Assembly (NCBI GenBank): GCA_031274425.1
Contig: JAISQE010000063.1
Location: forward strand, 1-35,185
Source: Synergistaceae bacterium
Lineage (GTDB): Bacteria; Synergistota; Synergistia; Synergistales; Aminobacteriaceae
DNA: 35,185 nucleotides
Direction of reading: 5' to 3'
Positions 32,018 through 35,185 of the stretch are shown here, in pieces (positions within the stretch are counted from its first letter, which is position 1; every line of letters starts with the position of its first letter). The translations under genes were made by a program, and so were the position numbers. The notes beneath the pieces are model-generated. The model was given only the letters and a program-made list of their open reading frames with translations. It did no database searches and was not told the DNA's origin.

Positions 32018-32635
32018 TTATAGTTGTTGGTCTGAATCGCAATATTTGCAGCGGACGCGTTGTCCCTTTGTGCCTGAAATCGGCGCGCCACAGGAGGAAC
32101 ATTTCCTTGCAATTTTCTCTGGATGTGCGGGTTTAGCCGAAGTAGCTTTTGAGTCACGCTTGACTTTGGAAGGTCCTATAAACGCCTCTTTTAATTCTGT
32201 GCCAATTTCACGAAACGCGCCGAGCAACGAATCATCACTAATCTCGTCCTCGCCCTCGCCGTCATCAAGTTCATTACCCGTAACCGCAATGTTAATTGCT
32301 TTAATCCATTTCCATATCTCTTTCTTAGCTTCTTTAGCACTTACCGGAAATTCAAAAGATTCTTCCTGCCCGTTTACAAAGTACATTTCAAGCATAGGGG
32401 ACTTGGTTCTACTCTGTTCCCCCAAAATAGCTTGAGTTCTGCCGTTAAACACTTTTATCTGATTCAGCGGATATTGATAAATCTTCTTAGGGAAACCGAA
32501 AGTACCTATGCTTGTCCAAACAAAATTTAGATTAGTCAGCATAATTTCATCGGTATAACCGCCCCAAAATCCGTGCTTTACACTCTTGCTTTTCAAAATG
32601 ATTGCCTCGTTGGGTTGCAGAATATAATTAGCCAT
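32018..32635 (-). CDS. PH-like domain protein with C-terminal zinc ribbon
   Basis: The product has 205 residues from the ATG at 32635 (GGGGAGA upstream, better than the in-frame ATG at 32662). Residues about 1-120 read as a beta-rich PH-like domain: MANYILQPNEAIILKSKSVK, EIMLTNLNFVWTS, YPLNQIKVFNG and LEMYFVNGQEESFEFPVSAK. An acidic linker (DDGEGEDEISDD) and a helical segment follow. The C-terminus is a zinc ribbon (CSSC, then CKYC). It lies 18 nt upstream of the SPFH gene, as YdjH/YdjG-type proteins do in Bacillus. It probably binds the same membrane complex. No catalytic motif is seen. Confidence 0.75.
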   Translation of the reverse strand: MANYILQPNEAIILKSKSVKHGFWGGYTDEIMLTNLNFVWTSIGTFGFPKKIYQYPLNQIKVFNGRTQAILGEQSRTKSPMLEMYFVNGQEESFEFPVSAKEAKKEIWKWIKAINIAVTGNELDDGEGEDEISDDSLLGAFREIGTELKEAFIGPSKVKRDSKATSAKPAHPEKIARKCSSCGAPISGTKGQRVRCKYCDSDQQL

Positions 32636-32659
32636 TGCTTGTCTCCCCATCCTCCGGTT

Positions 32660-32769
32660 CAAAGCAAGTCGAATCCTGCCACAGCAATAAACCTGCGCAG
32701 CATAACCGCGATCGTTGCCCTTTTACTGAGCGGCAGCTTTTAACATCTTTTAGAATTTAGAAACACGGT
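32660..32769. repeat. Dispersed repeat, copy 1 (tail of a DUF6591-type gene plus downstream DNA)
   Basis: About 100 bp closely resemble 33702-33805 in the same orientation, sharing GCAATAAACCTGCGCAGCAT and ACTGAGCGGCAGCTT. Read on the minus strand it contains a degenerate copy of the end of the gene at 33765-35084 (MLKAAAQ then stop) and its downstream sequence. Confidence 0.85.
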
Positions 32770-32770
32770 T

Positions 32771-33178
32771 TCAGATCATAAAATGAACCAGATATCCAAT
32801 ATAAGACCCGGCACCAAGCACTTGAAGACACGCGTCGGCACACAAATATGCCGGACTTCGCGTCACCGTGTGAAATCGAACCAAGATCATCACGCGCGAA
32901 CACAGCTCAACGGTCACAAAGCATAAAATCATAAAGAACGGCGACCTCATCCAGGAAACTGAAAAATTGCCGTTCCATAATGCCACAATAAACCGAGTCC
33001 CCCCACAAGTAGCGCAAGGGGATCCTGTTATTTCCCAAATCGGGCAACTTATCATGTCCGGGGCGATCTCCTTCAATGCCACAAACCAATAGGGCAAGCC
33101 AAAAACCGCGCAACACAAAACAATGATCGTAATATTAAAAATAAGATAGATTCTTCGAAATTCCTGCTTGCTTATCAT
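32771..33178 (-). CDS. DUF2752 membrane protein
   Basis: The product has 135 residues. The DUF2752 signature is clear: CPIWEITGSPCATCGGTRFI at about residues 45-64, with the CP, G-x-PC and CG-x-TR elements. Hydrophobic segments lie at about 11-30, 78-98 and 115-132. Members are small inner-membrane proteins of unknown biochemical role, often beside other small membrane proteins, as here. It sits 27 nt downstream of the DUF4190-like gene. The usual PCPxCG reads PCATCG in this protein. Confidence 0.85.
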   Translation of the reverse strand: MISKQEFRRIYLIFNITIIVLCCAVFGLPYWFVALKEIAPDMISCPIWEITGSPCATCGGTRFIVALWNGNFSVSWMRSPFFMILCFVTVELCSRVMILVRFHTVTRSPAYLCADACLQVLGAGSYIGYLVHFMI

Positions 33179-33205
33179 TTTTTCAGGCGTTATTCACCGC
33201 GCTCG

Positions 33206-33637
33206 TTAACGCATCATTCGCGGCGTCGATGCAACTGTTGCCCCAATTATGATCACCCATAAAATTATAATGCAAAGCGCGATAATATTCAGCACGAGAC
33301 CGGTAACTGCCATTCCGGTTGGTGATCTTGTATTTTTTGCTTTTTTCAGCGCTACGGCACCCAATACAAGTCCGACAATTGAGGGAATGATTGCAAGCCA
33401 ACCTATGCATGGGATAAACGTTACTACAAGACATACAATTCCCAGTACCAAAGATGCAACAGCCATACCGCCCTGTGAACCGCCACCATCATCTCGATAT
33501 CGATCACGTGATGAATTAGACGCCATAACAGGAGGCTGCGGAGGAGTCAAAGCTGATAGATCGGCTCCACATGCAGGACATGGCTGCGATGGGTTCGCGA
33601 TCATATAACCACAATATGGGCAAACTGTTACTGGCAT
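33206..33637 (-). CDS. Zinc-ribbon plus DUF4190-like membrane protein
   Basis: The product has 143 residues. I start at the ATG at 33637 because AAGGAGG ends 8 nt upstream; the ATG at 33643 is only 1 nt from it. An N-terminal zinc ribbon (CPYC at about 6-9, CPAC at about 20-23) is followed by a Pro/Ser-rich, charged linker. Two hydrophobic segments typical of DUF4190 follow (GMAVASLVLGIVCLVVTFIP through GLVLGAVAL, and GMAVTGLVLNIIALCIIILW). The ribbon here is N-terminal while in neighbouring proteins it is C-terminal. Function unknown. Shared transcription with DUF2752 is likely. Confidence 0.8.
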   Translation of the reverse strand: MPVTVCPYCGYMIANPSQPCPACGADLSALTPPQPPVMASNSSRDRYRDDGGGSQGGMAVASLVLGIVCLVVTFIPCIGWLAIIPSIVGLVLGAVALKKAKNTRSPTGMAVTGLVLNIIALCIIILWVIIIGATVASTPRMMR

Positions 33638-33701
33638 AATCATTCCTCCTTATTGTACTTCTTGTTCATTCATTGAAAAACAAATTTACATTAGCCATTT
33701 T

Positions 33702-33805
33702 CAAAGCAAGCTGAATCCTGCCGCAGCAATAAACCTGCGCAGCATAACCTCGACCACTGCCCTGTTACTGAGCGGCAGCTTCTAACATCTTTATAGAAAC
33801 ACGGC
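33702..33805. repeat. Dispersed repeat, copy 2
   Basis: Partner of the repeat at 32660-32769, about 1.04 kb away, direct orientation, about 85-90 percent identical by eye. It covers the last 14 codons of the gene at 33765-35084 and about 60 bp beyond its stop codon. Confidence 0.85.
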
Positions 33806-35084
33806 TTGTTACTGCAATATAATACGCATAATCTGCAGCCGACAGTTTACTGGAATCAATTTTATTAATTTCCCCCGCCCATTTGCTGTATTGTGTCATC
33901 ATCTTTGCAGAATCGGACAAAAGCGTTAAATTCGTAGGATTGGCCTTATATTTTTTCATAAAAGCAACGTATTGATTAACAAACGCTTCATAACTGTCCA
34001 TGGTTTTCTTAAAATTTGCACTCACATTTGTCGGCGTTTTCGATGAAGGTTTCGTTGATGTAGCTGTCGGTTTTTGTGTTGGAGACTGAGCCGATCGTCG
34101 TTCCAAACCCACAGAATTGGGCGTGGCAACTTCTAACATCTTTTTAGAAATGCGACTTTGTACTTCAATATAATACAAATTATCTGCAGCCGACAGTTTA
34201 TCGGAATCAATTTCACCGAGTTTTTCCATTGCGTCCGCATACTTTGTCATATAGTCTAAAAAATCGGGAAGCATACTAATTGCATTACCTGAACTCTTGT
34301 ATTTTTTCATAAAATCAACATATTTATCAAAGAATGCTTCATAGCTGTCCATAGTTTTCTTAAAATTTGCACTCACATTCGTTGGTGTAGCTGTCGGTTT
34401 TTGTGTTGGAGACTGAGCCAACCGTCGATCCAACTTCACAGAACCGAGTGTGGTTTCGATGATGTATTTATACGAATACTCATATTCGCTAATTGTGAAT
34501 AGTGATGTTAGTGCTGTAGCACCATCTTCGAAAAGTACAACTACTGTATCTGCACGCCCGCGCACATCATCATTGATATCATTGTCGTTGATGTCATAAT
34601 AGAAGCTTGCTCTTGCCGCATACTTATCGCCAATCTTGAGGTAGGTGCGGCTGATTTCTTCAGCATTTTCCAACCTCCCCATCATTCCGGATATACCTCC
34701 ATCCAACTTACTTCTCGCCTCTGCGTCTGACAAATTTCCGATTGACATTTCCACCCGCCAAGCTTGAATAAACCCAGTCGGTTCCGAAGTTGGTGGAAAA
34801 TACAAATAACGCCCATCTTCGACTAGTTTCTTTTCCCACGATGAATCAATCATAAAGGTAATCGGTCCAAAAGTTTCGGTTTTCCAAGCGATGTTAGCCA
34901 TCTCTCTTTTTGCAAACGCAGCCCGTTCAGTGGTAATCCTCTCTTGCTCAATCTTTGCAATTCTTTCCCGCTCGATTTTCTCTTGCTCGATTTTAATTTG
35001 CTCAGCGGCAATTCTCTTTTGCTCGATTCTTTCCGCTTCTAATCGTGCTTTCTCTTGTTTTTTGTAATAAACATGGATTTTCAC
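33765..35084 (-). CDS. Coiled-coil protein with two DUF6591-type repeats
   Basis: The product has 439 residues from a GTG at 35084. The true start may lie beyond the window because the visible N-terminus looks like the part just after a membrane anchor (VYYKKQEKARLEAERIEQ). Residues 8-65 form a highly charged coiled coil rich in E, R, Q and I. A beta-rich domain follows (about 68-220, FGPITFMIDSSWEKK, YLYFPPTSEPTGF). Two copies of a helical domain follow, each opening NVSANFKKTMDSYEAF and closing KLSAADxxYYIxVxSRxSxKMLE (about 238-325 and 352-439), separated by Thr/Pro/Ser linkers (SPTQKPTAT). The helical domain resembles DUF6591. Probably extracytoplasmic. Function unknown. Confidence 0.75.
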   Translation of the reverse strand: MKIHVYYKKQEKARLEAERIEQKRIAAEQIKIEQEKIERERIAKIEQERITTERAAFAKREMANIAWKTETFGPITFMIDSSWEKKLVEDGRYLYFPPTSEPTGFIQAWRVEMSIGNLSDAEARSKLDGGISGMMGRLENAEEISRTYLKIGDKYAARASFYYDINDNDINDDVRGRADTVVVLFEDGATALTSLFTISEYEYSYKYIIETTLGSVKLDRRLAQSPTQKPTATPTNVSANFKKTMDSYEAFFDKYVDFMKKYKSSGNAISMLPDFLDYMTKYADAMEKLGEIDSDKLSAADNLYYIEVQSRISKKMLEVATPNSVGLERRSAQSPTQKPTATSTKPSSKTPTNVSANFKKTMDSYEAFVNQYVAFMKKYKANPTNLTLLSDSAKMMTQYSKWAGEINKIDSSKLSAADYAYYIAVTSRVSIKMLEAAAQ

Positions 35085-35185
35085 GACACAAAACGAATCC
35101 TAATTAGGTGTGAGTGTTGGAAGAGAACTGTTCCGATTCTGAGAACGCGCAAATCTCGGATACTGGCGCTTGCAAGACACTTGGA

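Overview
The window (35,185 bp) looks like chromosome from an anaerobic Gram-negative (diderm) bacterium. A five-gene set for 4-amino-4-deoxy-L-arabinose (L-Ara4N) modification of lipid A implies an LPS-type outer membrane. Overall gene style (a SucD-like acylating aldehyde dehydrogenase with a CoA-transferase, a ferritin, an HD-GYP response regulator, many GTG/TTG starts, strong GGAGG ribosome sites) would fit Synergistota. That placement is inference; no rRNA or tRNA gene is visible to settle it.

Layout. 1-830: minus-strand two-gene unit with a DUF6036-type nucleotidyltransferase cut by the window edge, probably a toxin-antitoxin-like pair. 950-4105: ferritin, TtcA-like tRNA thiolase, NUDIX hydrolase, a small secreted protein and xanthine-guanine phosphoribosyltransferase. 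4183-8031: a signalling locus with a hybrid histidine kinase, an HD-GYP response regulator overlapping it by 4 nt, and a divergent free-standing Hpt protein. 8207-12197: plus-strand operon of CoA-acylating aldehyde dehydrogenase, CoA-transferase and AspT/YidE-like transporter. 12286-18470: RluD-family pseudouridine synthase, isoleucyl-tRNA synthetase, a Zn/Cd-type P1B ATPase and a CsoR-family repressor with two palindromic operators. 18627-18866: a decayed MsrA remnant. 18879-24535: the arn operon, transcribed in the order ArnA dehydrogenase, arnT, arnC, ArnA formyltransferase, arnD, with ArnA split in two and no arnB. 24627-25906: gap with its own promoter and a small MITE-like inverted-repeat element. 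25926-28783: an SsuABC/TauABC-like uptake system.

The most interesting item is the roughly 220-nt leader of that transporter. It carries a 32-codon ORF with a very strong ribosome-binding site and a four-cysteine motif (CxxCxxxCxxxC), followed by an intrinsic terminator 60 nt before the binding-protein gene. This has the design of a cysteine- or sulfur-sensing transcription attenuator.

From about 28.9 kb the DNA changes character. A gene graveyard (a frameshifted DNA-binding protein and the 3' end of an ABC exporter) leads into an AT-richer minus-strand block (29.6-35.1 kb). It encodes small membrane and zinc-ribbon proteins, an SPFH protein with five zinc ribbons, a PH-like zinc-ribbon protein, DUF2752 and DUF4190-like proteins, and a DUF6591-type repeat protein. 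This block looks acquired, has a recognisable family composition but no known function, and contains a dispersed 100-bp duplication.
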